Shown here piece after piece: positions 47,165-55,829 of a stretch of DNA of 64,000 nucleotides. Location of the stretch: contig NZ_LJHS01000012.1 of NCBI RefSeq assembly GCF_001296045.1, positions 124,001-188,000 of the forward strand, read 5' to 3'. Every line of letters begins with the position of its first letter. The first letter of the stretch is position 1. Source of the stretch: Rhizobium sp. AAP43. Its GTDB lineage: Bacteria > Pseudomonadota > Alphaproteobacteria > Rhizobiales > Rhizobiaceae. The translations under genes and the position numbers were made by a program. The notes below the pieces were generated by a model, which did not search any database, was not told where the DNA came from, and was given only the letters and a program-made list of their open reading frames with translations.

Positions 47165-50100
47165 TCAGGCCGAATAGGCAACCAGCAGATCCTTGGCATC
47201 AATCTGGTCGCCGACACGCACCAGAACTTCGGCAATCGTGCCGTCGCGGTCTGCATGCAATGCGGTTTCCATTTTCATCGCTTCGATCGAAAGCAGCACA
47301 TCACCCGTCTTGACCGTCTGGCCCACTGCAACGGCAACTGTGGAAATGACGCCGGGCATAGGCGCGCCGAGATGCGCCGTATTGCCCAACTCCGCCTTAC
47401 GGCGCACCGCGCTGCCGGCAGCGCCATGTGCACGATCCGGCACCTTGATGCGGCGCGGCTGGCCGTTCAGCTCGAAGAACACGGTGACCATGCCCTTCTC
47501 GTCCGTGTGGCCAATCGCCTGATTGACGATGACCAGTGTCTTGCCCTTTTCAAGGTCGAGGAAGAGTTCCTCGCCGGCGGGAAGACCATAGAAATATTGC
47601 GGTGTCGGGATGACTGACACAGGACCGTAGGTATCCGCTGCCAGCGCATAATCCGTGAACACTTTCGGATACATCAGATACGAGGCGAACTCGAAATCGG
47701 AGACGTCGCGGCCGAGCTTTTCTTCAATCGCCTTGCGCTCTGCATCAAGATCAGCTGCAGGCAGCAACGAGCCTGGCACCGCCGTGTAGGGTTGCTCACC
47801 CTTCAGCGCCTTCTTCTGCAGCGCCTCCGGCCATCCACCTGGGGGCTGCCCGAGATCACCCTTCAACATAGAGACGACCGAGTCCGGGAACGCAATATCC
47901 TTGGCCGGGTTCTCGACGTCAGCCACGGAAAGATCCTGGCTAACCATCATCAAGGCCATGTCGCCGACGACCTTCGAAGACGGCGTCACCTTGACGATAT
48001 CGCCGAACATCTGATTGGCGTCGGCATAGGCCTGGGCAACCTCGTGCCAGCGGGTTTCCAGCCCAAGGGAACGCGCCTGCTCCTTGAGATTGGTGAACTG
48101 ACCGCCCGGCATTTCATGCAGGTAGACTTCCGACGCAGGCCCCTTGAGGTCACTCTCGAAGGCGGCGTACTGGGTGCGCACCGCTTCCCAATAAAAGGAC
48201 ATCCGGCGGATCCAATGCGGATCGAGGCCCGGGTCGCGTTCCGAGCCACGCAGGGCCTCGACGATGGAGCCGAGGCAGGGCTGCGAGGTATTGCCGGAAA
48301 ACGCATCCATGGCCGCATCGACAGCGTCAACGCCAGCTTCGACCGCAGCAAGAACAGTAGCGGCAGCGATACCGGACGTGTCATGCGTGTGGAAATGGAT
48401 CGGCAGGCTGGTTGCCTCACGCAGAGCCTTGAAAAGCACCTTGGCTGCTGCCGGCTTCAGGAGACCCGCCATGTCCTTGACAGCGATGATGTGGGCGCCG
48501 GCCTTTTCGAGGTCAACGGCCAGCGACGTGTAGTACTTGAGGTCGTACTTGGGACGCGCCGAGTTCAGCAGGTCACCCGTGTAGCAGATCGTCGCCTCGC
48601 AGAGCTTGTTCTCTTCGATGATCGCATCCATCGATACGCGCATGTTATCGACCCAGTTCAGGCAGTCGAAGACCCGGAAGAGATCGATCCCGCCCTTGGC
48701 CGCCTGGCGGACGAAGTACTTCACGACATTGTCGGGATAGTTCTTGTAGCCAACACCGTTTGCACCGCGCAGCAGCATCTGCAGAAGCAAATTCGGGGCG
48801 CCCTCGCGCACCAGCGCCAACCGCTCCCATGGATCTTCAGTCAGGAAGCGCATGGAAACGTCAAAGGTCGCGCCGCCCCAGCACTCGAGCGACAACAGGT
48901 TGGGCAGCGCCCGCGCATAGGTATCGGCAATTTTCGCGATGTCATGCGTCCGCATGCGGGTTGCAAGCAGCGACTGGTGACCGTCGCGCATGGTCGTGTC
49001 GGTCATCAGGATCCGCGTCTCGTTGCGCATCCATTCGCCAAACTTCTTCGGCCCCAGCTCTTCCAGCAGCTGTTTCGTGCCGGGCTTAACATCGGCATCG
49101 ATAAAGGGCACGACCGGCTCAGCGGCATCGACCGGAGGCTTCGGGCGGCCCTTGACCTCCGGATGGCCGTTGACGGTCACATCCGCCAGATAAGTCAGGA
49201 GCTTCGTCGCGCGATCCTGGCGCTTGACCTGTTGGAACAGTTCCGGCGTCGTGTCGATGAAGCGGGTTGTGTAGGTGTTATCACGGAACATCGGATGACC
49301 GATGATCGCCTCGAGGAAGGTAAGGTTCGTTGCAACACCGCGGATACGGAATTCACGCAACGCACGATCCATGCGGCTGATCGCTTCCTGCGGCGTGCTT
49401 CCAGACGCAGTGACCTTCACAAGCAACGGGTCGTAATAGCGTGTGATGATCGCGCCCGAATAGGCCGTACCGCCATCGAGCCGGATGCCGAAGCCGGCCG
49501 CCGAACGATAGGCGGTGATGCGGCCGTAGTCCGGGATGAAGTTCTGTTCCGGATCCTCTGTCGTGATACGGCATTGCAAGGCATGACCATTCAGTCGGAT
49601 GTCCGCCTGCTGCGGAACACCCGATTCGGGCGTGCCGATCGCGTAGCCATCCAGAATGTGGATCTGCGCCTTGACGATATCGATGCCGGTGACAACTTCG
49701 GTGACCGTATGCTCGACCTGGATGCGCGGATTGACTTCGATGAAGTAGAATTTGCCGGTATCCGCATCCATCAGATATTCGACGGTGCCGGCGCCGATGT
49801 AATTCGTCGCCTTGGCGATCCGCAGCGAATAATCAGCCAGTTCCTGGCGCTGCGCGTCACTGAGATATGGAGCGGGTGCGCGCTCGACGACCTTTTGGTT
49901 GCGGCGCTGGATCGAGCAATCACGCTCGAATAGGTGCACGACATTCCCATGCGTATCGCCCAGCACCTGGCTCTCGACGTGACGAGCCCGCTCCACCAGC
50001 TTTTCCAGATAGACTTCGTCCTTGCCGAAAGCGGCCTTTGCCTCGCGCTTGCCCTCGATGACTTCCCGGATCAGATCCTTGGGATCGCGAATGGCGCGCA

Positions 50101-50626
50101 TGCCGCGTCCGCCGCCGCCCCATGACGCCTTGAGCATGACGGGATAGCCGATTTCGGCGGCAAGACGATGGATCTCGGCCTCGTCATCGGGCAGAGGATT
50201 GGTCGCAGGAACCACCGGGACACCGACGCTGATCGCCAGATTTCGCGCGGCGACCTTGTTGCCCAGCTGACGCATCGTGTCACTCTTGGGACCGATGAAA
50301 ATCAGTCCTGCATCGTTGCAGGCGTCAACAAATTCCGGGCTCTCCGAGAGGAGACCATATCCGGGATGGATGGCGTCGGCGCCGGAAAGCTTGGCGACGC
50401 GGATGATCTCCTCGATCGACAGATAGCTTTCGATGGGCCCAAGATCGCGCGAAAGATGCGGGCCCCGCCCGACCTGATAGCTCTCGTCCGCCTTGAACCG
50501 ATGCAGCGCGAGCTTGTCTTCCTCGGCCCAGATGGCAACCGTTTTCAGGCCCAGCTCATTGGCTGCGCGAAAGACGCGGATTGCGATTTCCGAACGATTG
50601 GCGACAAGGATCTTGGATATTGGCAA
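47165..50626 (-). CDS. pyc: Pyruvate carboxylase
   Basis: Biotin-dependent anaplerotic enzyme that carboxylates pyruvate to oxaloacetate. The protein has 1153 residues, as in R. etli. The N-terminal biotin carboxylase domain starts PISKILVANRSEIAIR and has the ATP-grasp MLKASWGGGGRGM. The carboxyltransferase domain has TDTTMRDGHQSLLATR, and the C-terminal biotinyl domain has EAMKMET with biotin on Lys1118. The start is the TTG at 50626, with GGGGAG six bases upstream; the ATG or GTG frame extends 13 codons upstream without similarity. It is downstream of expR, same strand, 117-base gap. Confidence 0.97.
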   Translation of the reverse strand: MPISKILVANRSEIAIRVFRAANELGLKTVAIWAEEDKLALHRFKADESYQVGRGPHLSRDLGPIESYLSIEEIIRVAKLSGADAIHPGYGLLSESPEFVDACNDAGLIFIGPKSDTMRQLGNKVAARNLAISVGVPVVPATNPLPDDEAEIHRLAAEIGYPVMLKASWGGGGRGMRAIRDPKDLIREVIEGKREAKAAFGKDEVYLEKLVERARHVESQVLGDTHGNVVHLFERDCSIQRRNQKVVERAPAPYLSDAQRQELADYSLRIAKATNYIGAGTVEYLMDADTGKFYFIEVNPRIQVEHTVTEVVTGIDIVKAQIHILDGYAIGTPESGVPQQADIRLNGHALQCRITTEDPEQNFIPDYGRITAYRSAAGFGIRLDGGTAYSGAIITRYYDPLLVKVTASGSTPQEAISRMDRALREFRIRGVATNLTFLEAIIGHPMFRDNTYTTRFIDTTPELFQQVKRQDRATKLLTYLADVTVNGHPEVKGRPKPPVDAAEPVVPFIDADVKPGTKQLLEELGPKKFGEWMRNETRILMTDTTMRDGHQSLLATRMRTHDIAKIADTYARALPNLLSLECWGGATFDVSMRFLTEDPWERLALVREGAPNLLLQMLLRGANGVGYKNYPDNVVKYFVRQAAKGGIDLFRVFDCLNWVDNMRVSMDAIIEENKLCEATICYTGDLLNSARPKYDLKYYTSLAVDLEKAGAHIIAVKDMAGLLKPAAAKVLFKALREATSLPIHFHTHDTSGIAAATVLAAVEAGVDAVDAAMDAFSGNTSQPCLGSIVEALRGSERDPGLDPHWIRRMSFYWEAVRTQYAAFESDLKGPASEVYLHEMPGGQFTNLKEQARSLGLETRWHEVAQAYADANQMFGDIVKVTPSSKVVGDMALMMVSQDLSVADVENPAKDIAFPDSVVSMLKGDLGQPPGGWPEALQKKALKGEQPYTAVPGSLLPAADLDAERKAIEEKLGRDVSDFEFASYLMYPKVFTDYALAADTYGPVSVIPTPQYFYGLPAGEELFLDLEKGKTLVIVNQAIGHTDEKGMVTVFFELNGQPRRIKVPDRAHGAAGSAVRRKAELGNTAHLGAPMPGVISTVAVAVGQTVKTGDVLLSIEAMKMETALHADRDGTIAEVLVRVGDQIDAKDLLVAYSA

Positions 50627-50743
50627 TTCGATCTCCCCAAAACGATATGCCAGGGCATTGTGCACCTGCGAAGAAAAGTCATAGCGCGTTGTTTTGGGAA
50701 GTTCAATTTACCAGACTGGGATCGCAGAAGATTCCCTGTCAGC

Positions 50744-51481
50744 TTAGGTCACCAGTCCGAGCCGGAACGACAGAGCGACGACATGCTGTCGGTTCTTGGC
50801 GTTCAACTTGTCCTGAATACCGTTCATGTACCAGTCAACCGTATGGTTCGAGATCTTCAGGATCTTGCTGATCTCGTTCGATGTTAGACCATCGGCCAAA
50901 TAATTCAGCACCTCCATCTCACGACGGGTCATGCGTGCCTCAACTTTCTGGGCCGCTTCCAGCAGATCTGGATGCTTGAATTCCAGCAGGCGCCAGTAAG
51001 CCTTCTTGGCGACCGCATCAAACAGGCTCATCTCGCTCGGCGACAAGTCAACGACCTTGCCACCGATCGTCAAGTTACCCATCAGTCCGGTGCGCCCATG
51101 GACAGGGAATATATATCCATCGACGAGACCGAAGCGCAGGCTGTCGGCAAGCATGCGCTCCATGCGCTTTCGGTGCGGGTCACTGCGGAAGGCGACCAGC
51201 GCGTCGCGCCACCTGAAACCCATCTGAGCCTGACTAAGGTGCCTGATCGTCGGATCGATCAGAACATACTTCTTGGCGATGTAGAGCTGCGGCCAGCCGT
51301 CAGGCCAGCGGCCGGCAAGCACGAGGTCCATCGGATTTTCATTGGGCTTGGGCTGTCGGACCACACCGTAGTAGTCGAACCCGTAAGCGCGCACGAGCTT
51401 CTCCAGCTCAAGCAGCAGTTCGCTGGCCGATCGGCATTCGTCCGCAACGACCAAGAAATGCAGCAAGTGGTTGATGTTCAC
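50744..51481 (-). CDS. expR: LuxR family regulator, ExpR/SinR type (LuxR solo)
   Basis: Quorum-sensing regulator of 245 residues. The N-terminal autoinducer domain keeps the LuxR invariants Trp63, Tyr67, Asp76, Pro77 and Trp91. The C-terminal LuxR HTH covers about 184-240: TRREMEVLNYLADGLTSNEIS and HTVDWYMNGIQDKLNAKNRQ. The length and position between pyc and ndvA match ExpR of S. meliloti, where expR lies in the same place; no luxI gene is in the window. The start is the GTG at 51481 with AGGGGG upstream. It is divergent from ndvA. Confidence 0.88.
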   Translation of the reverse strand: MNINHLLHFLVVADECRSASELLLELEKLVRAYGFDYYGVVRQPKPNENPMDLVLAGRWPDGWPQLYIAKKYVLIDPTIRHLSQAQMGFRWRDALVAFRSDPHRKRMERMLADSLRFGLVDGYIFPVHGRTGLMGNLTIGGKVVDLSPSEMSLFDAVAKKAYWRLLEFKHPDLLEAAQKVEARMTRREMEVLNYLADGLTSNEISKILKISNHTVDWYMNGIQDKLNAKNRQHVVALSFRLGLVT

Positions 51482-51519
51482 GCAAACCCCCTCAAATTTC
51501 TAGGACTGAAAATCCTTTA

Positions 51520-51541
51520 AAAAGCCACGAGCGGGGCTTTT
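51520..51541 (-). other. Hairpin in the expR leader
   Basis: AAAAGCC and GGCTTTT pair with an eight-base loop, 39 to 60 bases upstream of the expR start. On the minus strand it is followed by T-rich sequence, resembling a weak terminator or attenuator. Confidence 0.4.
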
Positions 51542-51685
51542 CACTTCTCATCAGACCAATATGAACAAATATCGTCAAATAGCGTTATGGGAAGCTTAAT
51601 GAAAATCCCAGGATCTAGCATGGTGGCAATCGTTGGCGAGCAGGTGCAGCGCCTTGCAACACCCCATGCGAAGCATTAGGCATCC

Positions 51686-51714
51686 TTGACCGCTTCAACA
51701 TGGCTGCACATTTT
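51686..51714 (+). promoter_or_regulatory. Possible ndvA promoter
   Basis: TTGACC (51686-51691), 17-base spacer, CATTTT (51709-51714). The -35 box is good and the -10 poor. It would give an ndvA leader of about 30 bases before the TTG at 51750. Confidence 0.3.
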
Positions 51715-51749
51715 TTGGCGGCATCAATCGATCCCGGAGGGAATACCGC

Positions 51750-53495
51750 TTGACCCTGTTGCAGGTCTATTTCAAGGCACTGAAATATCTCGCAAGCTAC
51801 AAACTGCGCGTATCGCTGGTCGTTGCCGCAAACGTGGTGCTGGCGGTAATCACCATTGTCGAACCCATTCTGTTTGGCCGCATCATAGATGCGATCTCCG
51901 AGAAGCAGGATCCGACCATGATCCTGATCGCCTGGGGCTGCTTCGGCGTTTTCAATACGGTGGCTTATGTGCTCGTGGCGCGGCAAGCGGATCGCCTCGC
52001 TCATGGCCGCCGCGCAGATCTCCTGACCGAATCATTCGCCAAGATCATCTCAATGCCGCTCAGCTGGCACCACCAACGGGGCACGTCGAATGCGCTGCAT
52101 ACATTGCTGCGTGCCGGCGAAACCCTGTTCGGCCTTTGGCTCGAGTTCATGCGTACCCATCTGGCGACCGCCGTGGCTTTGACGCTACTGGTTCCGACGG
52201 CCTTTTCGATGGATGTTCGGTTGAGCTCCGTGCTGATCGCTCTCGCGGTCCTCTACATCATCATCGGCAAGACCGTGACGACAAAGACGAAGGAAGGCCA
52301 AGCCTCCGTCGAGGGGCACTACCACACCGTCTTTTCGCATGTCAGCGACTCGATCAGCAATGTTTCGGTCCTGCACAGCTACAACCGCATAGAAGCGGAA
52401 ACCAAAGCGCTCAAAACTTATGCGAGCCAGCTTCTCTCCGCCCAATACCCTGTTCTCGACTGGTGGGCTCTTGCCGGCGCGCTGAACCGCATCGCTTCCA
52501 CGCTCTCCATGCTGGTCATCCTGATCATCGGCACCCTGCTGGTGCAGCGCGGCGAACTGAAGGTTGGCGACATCATCGCCTTCATTGGCTTTGCCGGCCT
52601 GTTGATCGGAAGGCTCGATCAGGTGATCACCTTCGTCAATCAGATCTTCGAGGCACGCTCCAAGCTAGAGGACTTCTACCGCCTTGAAGATGCCGTTCAG
52701 GAACGAGAGGAAAGGGCCGGCGCGCAGGAACTCGAAAACGTTCGGGGCGACGTCGAATTCAGGAATGTCTCTTTCGACTTCCCTTCGACGACCCAAGGCG
52801 TCCGCGATGTGAGCTTCACCGCAAAAGCCGGTCAAACCGTCGCTATCGTTGGTCCAACGGGCGCAGGGAAGACCACGCTGATCAATCTGCTGCAGCGCGT
52901 CTATGACCCACAATCGGGTGCGATCCTGGTCGACGGTCACGACATCGCAAAGGTTACGCGCAAATCGCTGCGTCACGCGATCGCAACCGTCTTCCAGGAC
53001 GCAGGCCTGCTCAATCGCTCGATCAGGGAAAACATCCGCCTTGGTCGTGAAGGTGCAAGTGAGGAAGAAATTCTTCAGGCAGCGGAAGCCGCCGCCGCGA
53101 CCGACTTCATTGAAAGCCGCATGATCGGATACGATACCCCTGTCGGTGAGCGCGGCAACCGTCTCTCGGGCGGCGAACGTCAGCGCATCGCGATTGCCCG
53201 CGCGATCCTAAAGAATGCGCCGATCCTCGTTCTGGATGAAGCGACCAGTGCCCTCGACGTTGAAACGGAAGCGCGCGTGAAGGAGGCGATCGACAGGCTG
53301 CGCAAGAATCGCACCACCTTCATCATTGCCCACCGCCTGTCCACCATTCGCGAGGCGGATCTGGTGGTCTTCCTGGACCATGGCGAAGTGATTGAAATGG
53401 GCAACTACGATCAGCTGAGCGCTTTGGGCGGACGCTTCACCTCGCTGCTCCGCACAAGCGGATTGTTGAAGGATGAACCGAGCCCGGCCATCTGA
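51750..53495 (+). CDS. ndvA: Cyclic beta-1,2-glucan ABC exporter
   Basis: Half-size ABC exporter of 581 residues that moves cyclic beta-1,2-glucan across the inner membrane. The N-terminal membrane domain has six helices in about the first 310 residues. The ATPase domain has Walker A GPTGAGKT at 368-375, the signature LSGGERQ at 472-478, and LVLDEATSALD near 492. The start is the TTG at 51750, preceded by GGAGGG. Size and domain layout match NdvA/ChvA. It is divergent from expR across 268 bases, and its 3' end forms a hairpin towards phrB. Confidence 0.95.
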   Translation: MTLLQVYFKALKYLASYKLRVSLVVAANVVLAVITIVEPILFGRIIDAISEKQDPTMILIAWGCFGVFNTVAYVLVARQADRLAHGRRADLLTESFAKIISMPLSWHHQRGTSNALHTLLRAGETLFGLWLEFMRTHLATAVALTLLVPTAFSMDVRLSSVLIALAVLYIIIGKTVTTKTKEGQASVEGHYHTVFSHVSDSISNVSVLHSYNRIEAETKALKTYASQLLSAQYPVLDWWALAGALNRIASTLSMLVILIIGTLLVQRGELKVGDIIAFIGFAGLLIGRLDQVITFVNQIFEARSKLEDFYRLEDAVQEREERAGAQELENVRGDVEFRNVSFDFPSTTQGVRDVSFTAKAGQTVAIVGPTGAGKTTLINLLQRVYDPQSGAILVDGHDIAKVTRKSLRHAIATVFQDAGLLNRSIRENIRLGREGASEEEILQAAEAAAATDFIESRMIGYDTPVGERGNRLSGGERQRIAIARAILKNAPILVLDEATSALDVETEARVKEAIDRLRKNRTTFIIAHRLSTIREADLVVFLDHGEVIEMGNYDQLSALGGRFTSLLRTSGLLKDEPSPAI

Positions 53496-53504
53496 ACCGG
53501 GCTC
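53480..53504. terminator. Hairpin across the ndvA stop codon
   Basis: GAGCCCGG and CCGGGCTC flank nine bases that include the ndvA stop. It lies between convergent ndvA and phrB and could slow both transcripts; T-runs are absent. Confidence 0.4.
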
Positions 53505-53509
53505 TCCCA

Positions 53510-55051
53510 TCACAACGTGTCGAGCGCTTCCAGCACCTGCGATGCATGTTTGCGAATTGTCTGCTGCTTGAAGGGGTCCATACGCCGCCAGGTGGCATAC
53601 ATGTTGGCGAGACGGGGATTGCGCGATAGCTTTTCCTCGTTTCGACTGAGAAAATCCCAGTACAGCGCGTTGAACGGACACGCCTTCGGCCCCGTGGTCA
53701 GCTTTGGATCATAGTGGCAGCCCGCGCAGAAATTGCTCATTCGGTCGATGTATTTGCCGCTGGCCGCATAGGGTTTACTCGCCATCACACCGCCGTCACC
53801 ATAAAGCGCCATGCCCAGCGTATTCGGCAACTCCACCCAATCATAAGCGTCCGCATAGACAGCGAGATACCACTCGCAGACCTCGGATGGATCAATCCCC
53901 GCCAGCATTGCAAAATTGCCGGTCACCATCAGCCGTTGAATATGATGAGAATATGCGTGCTCGATCGTATCGCCCACGGCCGCCGCCATGCAGGTCATCT
54001 TGGTCTTGCCCGTCCAGTACATAGGCGGCAGGCGACGCGAGGCATCAAGGTGGTTGCGCTCTGCATAGTCTGGCATTTCGGTCCAGTAGATGCCGCGCAC
54101 ATATTCACGCCAGCCAAGAACCTGCCGGATAAACCCTTCAACGGCATTGAGCGGCGCACGGCCCTCATACCACGCCACTTCCGCTCGCCGGATCACATCC
54201 ATCGGCAAAAGCAGCCCGGCGTTGATATAGGCCGAGATCAGCGAATGGTAGAGATAGGGTTCGCCCTTCACCATAGCGTCTTGATAGTCGCCGAAACGCG
54301 GCAGAATCTCGTCGACGAATTGCTGAAGCTCCTTCTCGGCCTCGACGGCATTCACCGCGAAGTGGAAACTGTCGAGCGAGCCCATATGGTCAGCGAAGCG
54401 TTCCTCGACGAGTGCCAGAACGGATCTTGTAATCGCGTCCTTGGGATGACTGACCCGCTTTGGACCTTTCAGCCCCGCAGACGGCGGCTTGCGGTTCTCT
54501 GCATCGTAATTCCATTTCCCGCCGACCGGCTCATCGCCCGCCTCCAGCAAAACGCGATGCTGGCGGCGCATGTCGCGATAGAAATACTCCATGCGGAGTT
54601 GCTTGCGGCCCTTTCGCCAGTCGCGGAACTGCTGCACCGAGCAAAGGAAGCGATCGTCCTCTCGGATCTCGACCGGGATGCCGAGCATATCCGCCCAGCT
54701 GGCCATCTCCTCGGCGAGACGCCACTCGCCGCATTCGGTGACGACGACGGACGACGCCCGGACAGCTCCGAGCGCTCGTACCACCTCGCCTTTCAGGCTC
54801 TGGCTATTGTCGGGATCGTCCAGAGCGACATAGCGAACATTGAAACCCTTTGCCCGCAGCTCCTCGGCAAAGTGCCGCATGGCCGAAAACAGGAAAGCAA
54901 TCTTCTTCTTGTGATGCCGAACATAGGTCGCCTCGCTCCAGACCTCGGCCATCAGAATGATCGAACTGTCACGATCGGCGTCCCGAAGCGTCGCCAGCGA
55001 ATGGCTTAGCTGATCACCGAGCACGAGATGCAGTCTTGCCGCCTTCACCAT
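53510..55051 (-). CDS. phrB: Iron-sulfur bacterial cryptochrome/photolyase (PhrB type)
   Basis: Light-dependent DNA repair flavoprotein of the FeS-BCP group, 513 residues (A. tumefaciens PhrB is a (6-4) photolyase). The N-terminal antenna domain starts RLHLVLGDQLSH; the C-terminal FAD domain has GWREYVRGIYW, HHIQRLMVTGNFAML and DWVELPNTLGMALYGDGG. The four cluster ligands are Cys354, Cys442, Cys445 and Cys458, each exactly four residues after the positions I recall for PhrB (350, 438, 441, 454). Cofactors beyond FAD and 4Fe-4S (DMRL) are by analogy. It overlaps the upstream SDR gene by seven bases. Confidence 0.95.
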   Translation of the reverse strand: MVKAARLHLVLGDQLSHSLATLRDADRDSSIILMAEVWSEATYVRHHKKKIAFLFSAMRHFAEELRAKGFNVRYVALDDPDNSQSLKGEVVRALGAVRASSVVVTECGEWRLAEEMASWADMLGIPVEIREDDRFLCSVQQFRDWRKGRKQLRMEYFYRDMRRQHRVLLEAGDEPVGGKWNYDAENRKPPSAGLKGPKRVSHPKDAITRSVLALVEERFADHMGSLDSFHFAVNAVEAEKELQQFVDEILPRFGDYQDAMVKGEPYLYHSLISAYINAGLLLPMDVIRRAEVAWYEGRAPLNAVEGFIRQVLGWREYVRGIYWTEMPDYAERNHLDASRRLPPMYWTGKTKMTCMAAAVGDTIEHAYSHHIQRLMVTGNFAMLAGIDPSEVCEWYLAVYADAYDWVELPNTLGMALYGDGGVMASKPYAASGKYIDRMSNFCAGCHYDPKLTTGPKACPFNALYWDFLSRNEEKLSRNPRLANMYATWRRMDPFKQQTIRKHASQVLEALDTL

Positions 55052-55761
55052 TCGATCGACTGGCCGTCATAGGCAAAGAACCCACCAGTCTGTGCAGGCT
55101 CCAAACCATCCAGCACAGAGAGCATCATTGCGACGCTCTCATCTGGCTGAATGCGGTCATGCCCCTTTGAGACGCCGCCTGAAAAGCCTGTATCCACCGA
55201 ACCGGGATGAAGCGCCACAACCACGCTCTGCGGCCGCAGGCGAGCGATCTCGATCGCAGATGTATGCGTAATCTGATTAAGGGCAGCCTTGGCGGAGCGA
55301 TAGGAAATCCAACCGCCCAGTTTGTTGTCGCCAATCGAGCCGACCCGCGCAGAGAGCGTTGCAAAGACGCTCTTTCCCTCATTTGAAAGCAGCGGGGCAA
55401 AGTATTTCAAAGCAAGTGCCGGGCCGATGGCGTTGAGAACGAATTGCGCGGCCATCACATCGCCCTGAATGGCCTTGATGGATTTTTCGGGACCATTGCC
55501 CTCGATGATCAGCGCGCCCGTGGCACAAAGCACGAGGTCAAACTTCAAAGCCGTTTCTGCAAGACGGGCGGCAGCGGCGGCAACGCTTTCTTCGTTCGTG
55601 ATGTCGAATCCATCTCGGCTTCTCGAAAGCTCTATGACAGCGCCGCAGCGCGGATCTGCTCTCAGTGCCGAAACGAAGGCGCTGCCAATGCCCCCACTCG
55701 CGCCGAGCACAAGGGCGCGGTAGCCCGTGTTCAAGGAAGTCATGCCCGCAAAATCTGTCAT
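55045..55761 (-). CDS. Short-chain dehydrogenase of the CsgA/C-factor type
   Basis: A 238-residue SDR. The cofactor motif is GASGGIG and the active site has Tyr and Lys in SYRSAKAALNQ, with NAIGPALALKYF before it, a pattern of C-factor-like reductases. VVVALHPGSVDTGFSG is the C-terminal block after the active site. It begins upstream of phrB and its stop overlaps the phrB start by seven bases, so phrB is probably translated with it. AAGGAG precedes its ATG at 55761. The link between an SDR and a photolyase is unexplained; it may serve flavin or pterin metabolism, but that is a guess. Confidence 0.9.
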   Translation of the reverse strand: MTDFAGMTSLNTGYRALVLGASGGIGSAFVSALRADPRCGAVIELSRSRDGFDITNEESVAAAAARLAETALKFDLVLCATGALIIEGNGPEKSIKAIQGDVMAAQFVLNAIGPALALKYFAPLLSNEGKSVFATLSARVGSIGDNKLGGWISYRSAKAALNQITHTSAIEIARLRPQSVVVALHPGSVDTGFSGGVSKGHDRIQPDESVAMMLSVLDGLEPAQTGGFFAYDGQSIEW

Positions 55762-55829
55762 CGGTCGCTCCTTAAGGTCTGTCCTTATCCACTACGGAGG
55801 ACAGCCCGACCGGATCAGGAGCGACGACG

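Noticed and set aside
47792..49933. 713-codon plus-strand frame opposite pyc
   Set aside because: Antisense shadow of a highly conserved carboxylase; no ribosome site and no family.
53714..55009. 431-codon plus-strand frame opposite phrB
   Set aside because: Antisense shadow; the phrB strand has all four iron-sulfur cysteines and FAD motifs.
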